This document shows positions 25,116-33,362 of a stretch of DNA of 48,953 nt, in pieces. A program made the position numbers and the translations under genes. Under the pieces are notes generated by a model. The model was not told the origin of the DNA. It did not search any database and saw only the letters and a program-made list of their open reading frames with translations. Numbering within the stretch: position 1 is the first letter of the stretch; every line of letters begins with the position of its first letter. Origin of the DNA: an uncultured Clostridia bacterium (GTDB lineage: Bacteria; Bacillota; Clostridia; Oscillospirales; Acutalibacteraceae); the NCBI GenBank assembly GCA_946627725.1, contig CAMOVW010000002.1, positions 1 to 48,953 of the forward strand, read 5' to 3'.

Positions 25116-26699
25116 ATGACGTTCAAAAAGATTATCGCGCTGATGCTGGCGCTGATCCTTACATCTCTCGTATTCGCTGCCTGCGGAAAACAAACCGCCG
25201 TGCCGGGGAACAGCAGTCAGAGCGGAGGTAAAGAAACCTCTTCCGGGGCAGATGATATTGTGATCCGCGGCGACGAAGGCCCGAGCAACGTCGGCACACC
25301 CGACAAAACGCTGGATCCCAAATCGGTATACGCTTCGCTGTCTTATGTGCCCGAAATGTTTTACGGTGACTATCAGCTTCCGGGAAAGAAAGAAGACGTA
25401 CAGAAGAAGGCCGCCGCGCTGCCTCTTGTTGACTTCAAGGATGATTACAGCGAACAGATCACGCTGATTCCCCACAGGATCAGAGCGGGCGATAATAGCT
25501 TCAACCATATCATCAACTATATCCGGGAGTATCATTGGCTTGAAGCTCAGTTCCTGAACGAAAAGCAGAATCTGAAGACCGTAATCTGCGCCTATTCGGT
25601 GGAAGGGCATACGCTGACGCTGCGCCCCATCACGTATTGGAAGTATATTGAGGAAGAAAACAAGGGCGTTTACGAGTTCAGCGACGAAACCTTTACTTAC
25701 GAATTCTCTTTCTCCGGCACAACGCTTACGCTCTCGAAAGACGGAAGCTCGCTTACGCTTGACGCCGCTCTGGATGCGTACGGAGAAAAGCCTTATATCC
25801 ACATGGAAGGATATCTCTCCGGCGACGAGGCTGCCGGAAATATCAGCGGCATGCGCATCAGATGGAATCCCACCGAGAAGAACGACGCCTCTTTCAGTAA
25901 TACGATGCTGCTTGAAGACGGCAGCGCAAAAGTTTTCCATAACGGGGTGGTTTCTCTCAGCAAAGACGGCCTTATGACCCTTACGGTACAGGTGGATGAT
26001 GCCGGAACCGTAAAGACGGTACAGTATATGTATTTCTATTGCTGCAACGACGGGTTTATTCTGACGGACGGCAATACGAATTATTACTATAATAATAAGT
26101 ATTCTTCCGGAAAAATGACAAACCGGCTGGCGGGCTCCATTAAGCCCGAAGAACGTGAAAAGATGGAAGATCTGGATGAGGCGCAGCTGACCGTGCTGCT
26201 GGAAAAGAAGGAAGACCTTCTTGACGAGCTCACAGCCGCCTTCTCCGACGCCGGCATTCAGGTTGACGTTAACCGTGAGAATGGCGAGCTTGCCATGGAC
26301 GCTACGGTTCTGTTCGGCGGCGATTCCGCCGTGCTCACGCAGGAAGGCAAAGATTTCCTCAATAAGTTCATCGCAGCTTACGCAAAGATCGCCTGCAGTG
26401 AAAAATACCGCGATTTCATCCGTTCAACGGCGGTGGAGGGCCACATCGCCCCCGTGACCGGCGTCACCTACGAAGGCGGTTTGCCTCTCAGCGAGGAGCG
26501 CGCCGGCAACGTACTGAATTACTGCCTGTCTGCCGACGCCGGTCTCAGCGCCGACGAAGTCAGCATCCTCAAAGAGAAACTCTTCCCCGTAGGCTTCTCA
26601 AATCTGCGCCCCGTAATGAAAGCGGACGGCACACCGGATATGGAGGCCTCCCGCCGCGTATCCTTCCGCTTCCTCATCAATCTGGACGCGCTGAACTGA
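25116..26699 (+). CDS. Lipoprotein with C-terminal OmpA-like domain
   Basis: 527 residues. Signal peptide and lipobox VFAAC (Cys23). A Ser/Gly-rich spacer is followed by a large beta-rich middle region (about 95-340) of no known family. The C-terminal 150 residues look like an OmpA/MotB peptidoglycan-associating domain: ATVLFGGDSAVLTQEGKDFLNKF (the 'F..gsa.L...g...L' start), VEGHIAP, LSEERAGNVLNYCL and ASRRVSFRF. In OmpA domains these positions bind the meso-DAP peptide stem, which fits the DAP-type wall implied by dapL/dapF. It is probably tethered to the membrane and in contact with peptidoglycan. The exact role is unknown. Confidence 0.75.
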   Translation: MTFKKIIALMLALILTSLVFAACGKQTAVPGNSSQSGGKETSSGADDIVIRGDEGPSNVGTPDKTLDPKSVYASLSYVPEMFYGDYQLPGKKEDVQKKAAALPLVDFKDDYSEQITLIPHRIRAGDNSFNHIINYIREYHWLEAQFLNEKQNLKTVICAYSVEGHTLTLRPITYWKYIEEENKGVYEFSDETFTYEFSFSGTTLTLSKDGSSLTLDAALDAYGEKPYIHMEGYLSGDEAAGNISGMRIRWNPTEKNDASFSNTMLLEDGSAKVFHNGVVSLSKDGLMTLTVQVDDAGTVKTVQYMYFYCCNDGFILTDGNTNYYYNNKYSSGKMTNRLAGSIKPEEREKMEDLDEAQLTVLLEKKEDLLDELTAAFSDAGIQVDVNRENGELAMDATVLFGGDSAVLTQEGKDFLNKFIAAYAKIACSEKYRDFIRSTAVEGHIAPVTGVTYEGGLPLSEERAGNVLNYCLSADAGLSADEVSILKEKLFPVGFSNLRPVMKADGTPDMEASRRVSFRFLINLDALN

Positions 26700-26722
26700 A
26701 CGCGCCTGAGAATATAAGAACG

Positions 26723-26758
26723 AACACCCCGCGCTCACTCCGGGCGCGGGGTGTTTTC
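26723..26758 (+). terminator. Terminator of the OmpA-like lipoprotein gene
   Basis: 12-bp stem AACACCCCGCGC/GCGCGGGGTGTT with a 9-nt loop followed by TTCTC; the T-run is short but the stem is very strong. Confidence 0.75.
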
Positions 26759-26795
26759 TCAAATCCGCATCGGTCGCGGGGCTTTTCCGCGGTTT

Positions 26796-26810
26796 TGTGT
26801 ATCATACACA
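26796..26810. promoter_or_regulatory. Inverted repeat, possible operator upstream of the aconitase X operon
   Basis: TGTGTATCATACACA is a perfect 7-bp inverted repeat about a single centre base, about 60 bp upstream of the -35 of the acnX promoter. It resembles dimeric-repressor sites in shape only; no regulator gene is adjacent. Confidence 0.35.
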
Positions 26811-26869
26811 TGGAGAGTGTTATCCTTTATACCGCCGGAAAAGAAAAAACGCAAGACAGTCAATTGCAG

Positions 26870-26898
26870 TTGATTTTTGCTTTTTCGTATGCTATATT
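26870..26898 (+). promoter_or_regulatory. Promoter of the aconitase X operon
   Basis: TTGATT (26870-26875), 17-nt spacer ending TATGC, TATATT (26893-26898). Gives a leader of about 32 nt before the TTG start. Confidence 0.7.
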
Positions 26899-26936
26899 GA
26901 TACCGTAACAAAAAACGGAAAGAGGAGGTTTTTGTT

Positions 26937-28208
26937 TTGGAACTCACAAAGGAGCAGCAGGCGCTGCTGGACGGTGAAAAAGGGCCTACCATGGCCAAGG
27001 TGATGAAAACCCTTGTGCAGTACGGCGAGGTGTTCGGCGCGGAAAAAATGGTGCCGGTCACCGGCGAATACGGCCATCTGGTGCTCAGCTTCGGCCTTAC
27101 TTTCTTGGGGCCGGTGTTCGATCTGTATCAGAAGCTGATCGACGATGGCTGCCTTGCGGGGCAGAAATTCACCTGCGACCCCCGGCCTTACGATAAAAAC
27201 GTACCCCAGAACGCGCTGCAGAAAACCGTGGCAAAGTTTGTTTTCGGCAAGCAGGCCAGATATGAGGAGCAGCTGAAAAAGCTGGGCATTCTGAACGACG
27301 ATTCTTACACCTGCACCTGCTATCTGGATGAGATCGGCAACACCCCCAAAGAGGGCGACGTGCTCTCATGGGCGGAATCCAGCGCCGTGGTATACGCCAA
27401 CAGCGTGCTGGGCGCCCGGTGCAACCGCAATTCCGGTATCATAGAGCTGTTCGGCTCCGTGGCGGGCTACGTGCCCTATTTCGGCTTTCTTACGGACGAT
27501 GGCCGTAAGGCGGATTGGATCGTGGAGCTGAAAACCTCCAGGCTGCCGGACGCGCAGATCTTGGGCTCCGCCATCGGCATGAAGGTGATGGAAGACGTAC
27601 CCTACGTGAAGGGGCTGGATCAATATCTCGGCACAGAGCTCACCGACGCGGCAAAAACCTACCTGAAGGATTTCGGCGCGGCTACCGCCTCCAACGGCGC
27701 GGTGGGGCTGTACCATATCGAAAACCTCACCCCCGAGGCGAAGAAACAGGGCGAAAGCCTGATCCGCGAAAACGCGAAGGTTTACGTGATCGACGACGCC
27801 GAGCTGCAGCGGGTGAAAGAGGGCTATCCCTGCGTTTGGAAAGACCTGAACGCCGCCCCCAAGATGTGCTTCCTCGGCTGCCCGCATATGACGCTGGAGC
27901 AGCTCATCGACTGGACGAAGAAGATCGAGGCGGGGCTGAAGGAATCCGGCAACAGCAAAGTGACCGTACCCACCGTGTTCACCACCAGCGTGGGCGTGAT
28001 GAAAAAGTTCAACCAGACCGTGTACGCCGGCCGCCTTGCGAAAACCGGCGTGATCGTGAGCTATATCTGCCCGCTGATGTTTATGGATACCCCCTTGGGG
28101 CAGCACGAGCCGGTGATCACCAGCTCCAACAAGCTGCGCACTTACACCACCGCCCGGTTCTACGATAACGACGAGATCCTAAGCATCATCACAAAGGGGG
28201 AGAAATAA
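26937..28208 (+). CDS. Aconitase X catalytic (large) subunit, TTG start
   Basis: 423 residues, starting at TTG 26937 with AGGAGG 8 nt upstream. It matches the AcnX large-subunit family (formerly DUF521): GARCNRNSGIIELFGSVAGYVPYFG, AATASNGAVGLYHIENLTPEA and FLGCPHMTLEQL, the latter containing a conserved Cys near the iron-sulfur site. Characterised AcnX enzymes dehydrate substrates such as cis-3-hydroxy-L-proline (bacteria) or mevalonate 5-phosphate (archaea). The substrate here cannot be assigned: no proline racemase, transporter or isoprenoid gene adjoins. It forms a two-gene operon with the small subunit 1 nt downstream. Confidence 0.93.
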   Translation: MELTKEQQALLDGEKGPTMAKVMKTLVQYGEVFGAEKMVPVTGEYGHLVLSFGLTFLGPVFDLYQKLIDDGCLAGQKFTCDPRPYDKNVPQNALQKTVAKFVFGKQARYEEQLKKLGILNDDSYTCTCYLDEIGNTPKEGDVLSWAESSAVVYANSVLGARCNRNSGIIELFGSVAGYVPYFGFLTDDGRKADWIVELKTSRLPDAQILGSAIGMKVMEDVPYVKGLDQYLGTELTDAAKTYLKDFGAATASNGAVGLYHIENLTPEAKKQGESLIRENAKVYVIDDAELQRVKEGYPCVWKDLNAAPKMCFLGCPHMTLEQLIDWTKKIEAGLKESGNSKVTVPTVFTTSVGVMKKFNQTVYAGRLAKTGVIVSYICPLMFMDTPLGQHEPVITSSNKLRTYTTARFYDNDEILSIITKGEK

Positions 28209-28209
28209 A

Positions 28210-28650
28210 ATGAGAGAGTTCAAAGGACGTGTGATCGCCGCGGGCGAAGTTACCGCCGAGGCCGTGGTAACGCGGCAGGGCTTCAATACGCTGGCCAGCA
28301 TGCAGATGATGTTCATTCAGAGCAAAACCAAATGCGTGGACCAATCGAACCCCGATATCTATAAAAAAATCTTAATGGGTAAGGCCCTCTGCCTGCCCCA
28401 GACCATCGGCTCCACCACCGGCGGCATGTTCCTGTATTCCGCCGTGCAGAGCGGCAAGGCCCCGGCCTGCCTGCTGTTTTCCAAAGAGATCGATTCCCTC
28501 GCCGCCGCCGGCGCCGTGCTGGCGGACGTATGGAGCGAAAACGCCAAAATGCCCACCGTGGACCGCCTCGGCGACGAATTCTTAGAATATGTGCAGGATG
28601 GCGATACCATCACCGTAAAACCCGACGGCACCGTGATCGTGAACAGATAA
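28210..28650 (+). CDS. Aconitase X swivel (small) subunit
   Basis: 146 residues, the DUF126/AcnX swivel-domain family. It corresponds to the mobile domain 4 of classical aconitase and completes the active site of the large subunit. Recognisable blocks are GRVIAAGEVTAEAVVT at the start, LMGKALCLPQTIGSTTGGMFL, KAPACLLFSKEID and GDTITVKPDGTVIV at the end. The catalytic Ser is expected in the GSTTGG loop. It starts almost at the stop of the large subunit, as in other split AcnX systems, and is followed by a terminator. Confidence 0.92.
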   Translation: MREFKGRVIAAGEVTAEAVVTRQGFNTLASMQMMFIQSKTKCVDQSNPDIYKKILMGKALCLPQTIGSTTGGMFLYSAVQSGKAPACLLFSKEIDSLAAAGAVLADVWSENAKMPTVDRLGDEFLEYVQDGDTITVKPDGTVIVNR

Positions 28651-28659
28651 AAAAGCGAA

Positions 28660-28693
28660 GGGATCCCCGAACCGCAGGGGATCCCGTTTTTTT
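28660..28693 (+). terminator. Terminator of the aconitase X operon
   Basis: 9-bp perfect stem GGGATCCCC/GGGGATCCC, 8-nt loop, then GTTTTTTT. Confidence 0.9.
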
Positions 28694-28761
28694 AATAAAT
28701 TACGCAAACATCCGTTAAGAACCTTTTTTATGAAGAACTGAAAAAGAGGAGGCGCGGCGGT

Positions 28762-29700
28762 ATGATCATCAACACGGGCCAGCGCACGGATATCCCGGCG
28801 TTTTATGCCGAATGGTTTGCCAACCGGCTCAGAGCCGGTTTTGTGTGCGTACGCAATCCATACGACCCGCGGCAGGTGAGCCGTTACCGGCTGGACCCTG
28901 CCGTAGTGGACGCGATCGGCTTCTGCACGAAGAATCCCGCGCCCATGTTTCCCTATATGGATCTGCTGCGGTCTTACGGCCAGTATTGGTTCGTTTCCCT
29001 TACGCCCTACGGCAGAGATATCGAACCCAACGTGCCCGATAAACACCGGCTGATCGAGGATTTTCGACGGCTTTCCGCCATTGTGGGCAAAAACGCGATG
29101 GGCTGGCGGTACGATCCGATTCTTGTTTCGGAAAAATACACGCCCGAATACCATCTGCGGGCCTTCGGCAAAATCGCCGCGGCGCTGGAGGGCTGTACCG
29201 AAACGGCCGTGATCAGCTTTATCGATCTGTATCCGAAGGTGCGGCGAAACTTCCCCCAAGCGCGGGAGGTGGACGGGGATACCCGCCTTGCGCTGGGCAA
29301 AGAGATGATACAGATCGCAGCCGCCCACGGCATGACGGTGAAGCCCTGCGCGGAAGGGGATGAGCTTGCCCCCTTCGGGGCGGATTGCGGCGGCTGTATG
29401 CGGATCTCGGATTACGAAAAAGCCATCGGCAAGCGCCTTGCCGCGCCGAAACGGAAGGGCGCCCGGGCGGCGTGCGCCTGTTATCTTTCCTGCGATATCG
29501 GCGCTTACGATACCTGCCGGCACCTGTGCCGCTACTGCTATGCCAACGCCGAACCCGCAAGGGTGCTTGCCAACGCCCGGCTGCACGACCCCGCGTCGCC
29601 GTTTTTGATCGGCAGCTACGAACCGGACGATCGCATCCACGACGTCCCGCAAGCCTCCTGGGCAACAGCGCAGGCGGATCTCTTTTTCGATGATTTTTGA
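28762..29700 (+). CDS. DUF1848 protein with C-terminal CX3CX2C iron-sulfur-like motif
   Basis: 312 residues matching DUF1848. Early blocks: NTGQRTDIPAFYAEWFANRL, GFCTKNPAPM and WRYDPILV. The C-terminal third is Cys-rich: C209/C212 (CGGC), C238, C240, C244 and then C252-x3-C256-x2-C259 followed by Tyr. That is the spacing of the radical SAM [4Fe-4S] loop, but placed at the end and not near the N-terminus. The family's similarity to the radical SAM cluster is known; its reaction is not. GAGGAGG RBS 9 nt before the ATG. It stands alone between two terminators. Confidence 0.88.
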   Translation: MIINTGQRTDIPAFYAEWFANRLRAGFVCVRNPYDPRQVSRYRLDPAVVDAIGFCTKNPAPMFPYMDLLRSYGQYWFVSLTPYGRDIEPNVPDKHRLIEDFRRLSAIVGKNAMGWRYDPILVSEKYTPEYHLRAFGKIAAALEGCTETAVISFIDLYPKVRRNFPQAREVDGDTRLALGKEMIQIAAAHGMTVKPCAEGDELAPFGADCGGCMRISDYEKAIGKRLAAPKRKGARAACACYLSCDIGAYDTCRHLCRYCYANAEPARVLANARLHDPASPFLIGSYEPDDRIHDVPQASWATAQADLFFDDF

Positions 29701-29706
29701 AAGAAC

Positions 29707-29745
29707 CGGAGAACCGGCGCAAACGCTGCCGATCCTCCGTTTTTT
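29707..29745. terminator. Terminator after the DUF1848 gene
   Basis: Imperfect 12-bp stem CGGAGAACCGGC/GCCGATCCTCCG (two mismatches) followed by TTTTTT. It overlaps the end of the convergent esterase gene by a couple of bases. Confidence 0.65.
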
Positions 29746-30712
29746 ATGCTTCCCCGAGGTATTCCCGGGTGAAAATATCGTATTGTTCCAGCAGAAAACG
29801 GTTCGCCTGTCTGGCAACGGAAGCATAGGGGGCAAGCATGTCAAAGCCGTGATACGCGCCGGGGTATTCCCGCAATGCGGTGGGGACCCCGGTTTTCTTG
29901 AGCCGGTCGAAGAAGGTGAGCGTTTCTTCGTAAAAGGGCTCCGCCGTGCCCACCACGGTTATGGCGGGCGGCAATCCGGCAAGTTCCGTCTGCCGCGCGG
30001 GTGCGGCGTAGGGCGAAACGCCTTCGCCCCCGGCTTTGCCGTTCAGGTAGATATTCCATGCCGCCCGGTTGGCGTTTGTATCCCACACCGGGGCGGTGTT
30101 GTTTTTTGAGGTGCCCGTGGGGCGGTCGTCCAGCATGGGGTACAGGGGCATCTGAAAGCCGATTTCGCTTGTGCCTTTATCGCGGGCGTACATGCATAGC
30201 CCGGTGGTCAGGCCGCCCCCGGCGCTTTCGCCGCCCACCATGATCTTCGGCAGGTCGATCCCGAGAGAAGCCCGGTTTTCAAGCATCCAGAGGTAAGCCG
30301 TATAGGCGTCCTCCGGCGCCGCGGGAAAGGGTTTTTCTACCGAGAGCGTATAATCCGGCGCCACAACCACGCAGTTGCGGTGTATGATCAGCTGCCTTGC
30401 GAAGGAAAGCGCCGCTGTCTCCGGCGCGGCGATGGAGTAACCGCCGCCGTGGAGCCACAATACGCCCGCTGTTTTGCCGCCGGGCTTGCGGCCGTCGAAA
30501 ACGCACACCCGCATTCCCGTGCCATCCGGCCGGGGGATCGTCCGCTTTTCGCAGTGCAGCCGTTTCAGCTTCAGAAGGGACAGAAATCCTGCGCTCACCG
30601 GCCCCCAGAAGCGCTGTTTCTTTTCGCTGCCCATCAGGTTTACCGCTTTGATCACGGCGCCCTCAAGGCGCAGCTGTTTGTCAATATTATCCATCTTATT
30701 CACATTATCCAT
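29744..30712 (-). CDS. Alpha/beta hydrolase, hormone-sensitive-lipase (Aes-like) esterase
   Basis: 322 residues. Oxyanion-hole motif LHGGGYSI, nucleophile elbow GGESAGGGL, and a C-terminal His in GAYHGFDML place it in the HSL/Aes family of cytoplasmic carboxylesterases. The substrate is unknown. Its start ATG lies inside the last codons of sbcC (ATGGATAA, 8-nt overlap), so translation is coupled to sbcC. This is an odd partner for a DNA-repair nuclease and may only reflect dense packing. A second ATG at 30694 is possible but has no better RBS. Confidence 0.9.
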   Translation of the reverse strand: MDNVNKMDNIDKQLRLEGAVIKAVNLMGSEKKQRFWGPVSAGFLSLLKLKRLHCEKRTIPRPDGTGMRVCVFDGRKPGGKTAGVLWLHGGGYSIAAPETAALSFARQLIIHRNCVVVAPDYTLSVEKPFPAAPEDAYTAYLWMLENRASLGIDLPKIMVGGESAGGGLTTGLCMYARDKGTSEIGFQMPLYPMLDDRPTGTSKNNTAPVWDTNANRAAWNIYLNGKAGGEGVSPYAAPARQTELAGLPPAITVVGTAEPFYEETLTFFDRLKKTGVPTALREYPGAYHGFDMLAPYASVARQANRFLLEQYDIFTREYLGEA

Positions 30713-33362
30713 ACTGAATATAGCTGCCTTCGGCGGTTTTTATAACCTCCAGCTGGGTGGGGATGTTCTCTTCCAGCACCTGCACGTGGCTGATGATGCC
30801 GATCATGCCGCTGCTGCGGCGCACGCTTTCCAATACGGCGAGGGCGTCCTGAATGGATTCTTCGCTCAGCGTGCCGAAGCCCTCGTCGATAAACAGGGTA
30901 TCGATCTGCACACCTGCGTTCTGCGCCACGGCGGACATGCCGATGGAAAGCGCCAACGATACCAGAAACTTTTCACCGCCGGAGAGCATTCCCACGCTTC
31001 TGCCTGCGGGATCCGCCGAGCGGTTATCCAGCACCCGCAGTTCCAGCCCCCGCTGGTTGCCCACGCCCTTTTCATCGGAGCGGAACAGCCGGTATCTGCC
31101 GCCGTGCACCTTCTCCAGCATCCGGTTGGCTTCGCCGATCACCTGATTGAACATGATCGCCAATACGTACCGCTGCAGCCCGATGCCGGTATCGCCGCGC
31201 AGCTGCTTTGCAAAGGACAGGTCGCTTTCCGCCTGATTGACGTTCTTTTGGTAATGCGCCTCCAGCGCCTCCAGACGGGCGTACCGCTCGGTGAGCCGGG
31301 CGATCTCTTTTTTCGTCTCCGCGTCCTTTTTGTTGAAATTCGCCGCTTCCCGGTTGATCTCCTCCTGCCGGGCGGCGAATTTTTCCGTATCCGGCTGGGT
31401 TTTGCCCTGCAGTTCCCGCTGCTTTCCTTCCGTAAGGCGGGCGTTTTCCTTTACCTCCGTTTCATAGCGCACGATCTCCCCGTGCAGAGCGGCCCGCTGC
31501 TCCGGCGTGCGGAACTGCGCCTTTGCCGCGGCAAGATCCGTATAGCCCCTTTCTTTCAGGCCATCTTCCAGAGCGGCCCGGGCGCCCGCAAGCGTTTGCC
31601 CTGCGGCGGCTTCTTCCTGCTGTGCGCTTTGCAGGTTTGCGCCGGCCTCGCTCAGCCGGTTCCGTGCCGTTTGCAGACCGGTGCGCAGCGCTTCCAGCCG
31701 GGTTTCATACGTTTGGATCTGCCCCTTGAAGGCGGTTATCTTTTGCTCCAGCGTCTGCAGATCCGGCGCCCCCGGCAGAAGCTGTTCCCGTGCGCCGGCA
31801 AGGGCTGTTTCCGCCTTTTCGAGCGTGCCGCGTTGGGCGTTCATCTGCGTTTCTTTTTCTTTTCGGTCGGTTTCCGCCTGTTCTCTGCGCTGTTCCGCCA
31901 TGTTCCACCGGCGGCGGGCCTGTTCGGCGGCGGCTTCGCTGCTGTCTGCCTGCGCTTTGCTTACGCTGCCGGCGGCGCGGGCTGCGGGGGAGGGGTGCGT
32001 AAGGCTACCGCATACGGGGCAGGGGACGCCGTTTTTCAGCTCCCCGGCGATCTCGCCGTAAATACCTGCATAGTAGCGGTTGCGCGTCTCTTTGGCAGCG
32101 GCGTCGGCCTCGTCAAAGCTCTGTTTTGCCTGTTTCGCTTCTTCTGTGGCGTTTACCGCGGCTTTTGCGGCCTTTTCCGCCGTGGCTTTTGCTGCGGCAA
32201 ACCGCGCTGCGGCTTCGCTGCGCGCGGCGGTCAGCCGGTCGAGGTTTTGGTATATCTCCCGTTTCGCCTCGTATGCGCCGATCTGCTCCCGCAGCTTATC
32301 CACGGGGGAATCCTGCGAGAGCTGTTCAAGGTTCCGCGCGGCGGTCTTGGCTTCCTGTTCCGCCAGCGGCAGCGCGAGGCGGGCTTTTTCCAGCGCCTTT
32401 TGCCGGGCGGCATATATTGTCTGCGCCTGTTCATACGCTTCCGCCGCCGGTCGCAGCGCCTCCGCCTTTTCGGCGTTAACGTACTGCGTTTGTTTTGTTT
32501 CGATGCTTGCCCGCCGGGCCTGCAGCGTTTCTTTGCGGCGCAGCAGCTCGCGCAGGGGACGGAATTGCTCCGCCAGCCGGATATCGGCGTTCAGCGCCTC
32601 CTGCCGCGCCGCGCCGTTGAATGCGGTATGCGCCTCGGCTGCGGCGGCCTGCTCCCGCGTAAGGGTTTCGATGCGAGTTTTCATGGCGGGCAGATCCGGC
32701 AGATCCTCTTCCTGCAGGCGGCGTTTTACGTCTCTTGCTTCTTCGTCCAGTTTGCTTTTAACGGCGGCGGCGTTGTCCACAAAGCGCTGGGCGTAGCGCT
32801 TCCAGCGCTCGGTGCCGAAGATCTTTTCAAGGATCTGCTCTTTATCTTTTGAAGACGCCACCAGAAAGGTTTCAAACTGCCCCTGGGGCAGCAGCACCAC
32901 CTGCCGGAACTGCTCTTTCGTAAGCCCCAGCAGCTCCACGGCCTTATTGGTCAGGTCGTCCTTTTTCGGGTTCTCAAAAAACGGGATAATATTGCCCTCG
33001 GGCGTGTATTCGCCGCATTCGAAATGGGCCGCAAGATTCACGCGCTTGGGCTGCAGGCTGCGTTTGAAATAATAGGTTTTGCCCCGCACGGAGAAGCGGA
33101 ACGCCACGTAGGTGGCCAGATCCGCCGGCGCCTGGTTGCAGCGCCACTCTTCCAGATCGTTCCGCACGTTGCTTTTCGCGTCCCCCACGCCGCTGGCGCC
33201 GCCGTACAGGGCGATGGTGATAGCGTCGAAAATGGAGGTCTTTCCGCTGCCGGTCTGCCCGCGGATCAGAAAAATACCGTTTCCGGATAGCTTTTCAAAG
33301 TCCACGGTCTGTTTTTCCACATAGGGCCCGAAGGCCTGCATTTCAAGCAAGATCGGTTTCAT
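30705..33362 (-). CDS. sbcC: Exonuclease SbcCD ATPase subunit
   Basis: 885 residues. N-terminal half-ATPase with Walker A GQTGSGKTS; long Ala/Glu/Lys/Arg-rich coiled coils on both sides of a zinc hook CPVCGSLTHPSPAA near the centre; C-terminal half-ATPase with the ABC signature LSGGEKFLVSLALSIGMS and Walker B TLFIDEGFGTLSEES. With SbcD it forms the Mre11-Rad50-type nuclease that cleaves hairpins and protein-blocked DNA ends. It overlaps sbcD by 4 nt. SbcCD attacks long palindromes, which is relevant to the palindromic element at 47000-47325. Confidence 0.97.
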   Translation of the reverse strand: MKPILLEMQAFGPYVEKQTVDFEKLSGNGIFLIRGQTGSGKTSIFDAITIALYGGASGVGDAKSNVRNDLEEWRCNQAPADLATYVAFRFSVRGKTYYFKRSLQPKRVNLAAHFECGEYTPEGNIIPFFENPKKDDLTNKAVELLGLTKEQFRQVVLLPQGQFETFLVASSKDKEQILEKIFGTERWKRYAQRFVDNAAAVKSKLDEEARDVKRRLQEEDLPDLPAMKTRIETLTREQAAAAEAHTAFNGAARQEALNADIRLAEQFRPLRELLRRKETLQARRASIETKQTQYVNAEKAEALRPAAEAYEQAQTIYAARQKALEKARLALPLAEQEAKTAARNLEQLSQDSPVDKLREQIGAYEAKREIYQNLDRLTAARSEAAARFAAAKATAEKAAKAAVNATEEAKQAKQSFDEADAAAKETRNRYYAGIYGEIAGELKNGVPCPVCGSLTHPSPAARAAGSVSKAQADSSEAAAEQARRRWNMAEQRREQAETDRKEKETQMNAQRGTLEKAETALAGAREQLLPGAPDLQTLEQKITAFKGQIQTYETRLEALRTGLQTARNRLSEAGANLQSAQQEEAAAGQTLAGARAALEDGLKERGYTDLAAAKAQFRTPEQRAALHGEIVRYETEVKENARLTEGKQRELQGKTQPDTEKFAARQEEINREAANFNKKDAETKKEIARLTERYARLEALEAHYQKNVNQAESDLSFAKQLRGDTGIGLQRYVLAIMFNQVIGEANRMLEKVHGGRYRLFRSDEKGVGNQRGLELRVLDNRSADPAGRSVGMLSGGEKFLVSLALSIGMSAVAQNAGVQIDTLFIDEGFGTLSEESIQDALAVLESVRRSSGMIGIISHVQVLEENIPTQLEVIKTAEGSYIQYG

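Noticed and set aside
30474-32852. Long open frame on the plus strand antisense to sbcC
   Set aside because: GC-rich antisense shadow; the minus-strand SbcC has Walker, hook and signature motifs, and the antisense product has no recognisable domain or RBS.
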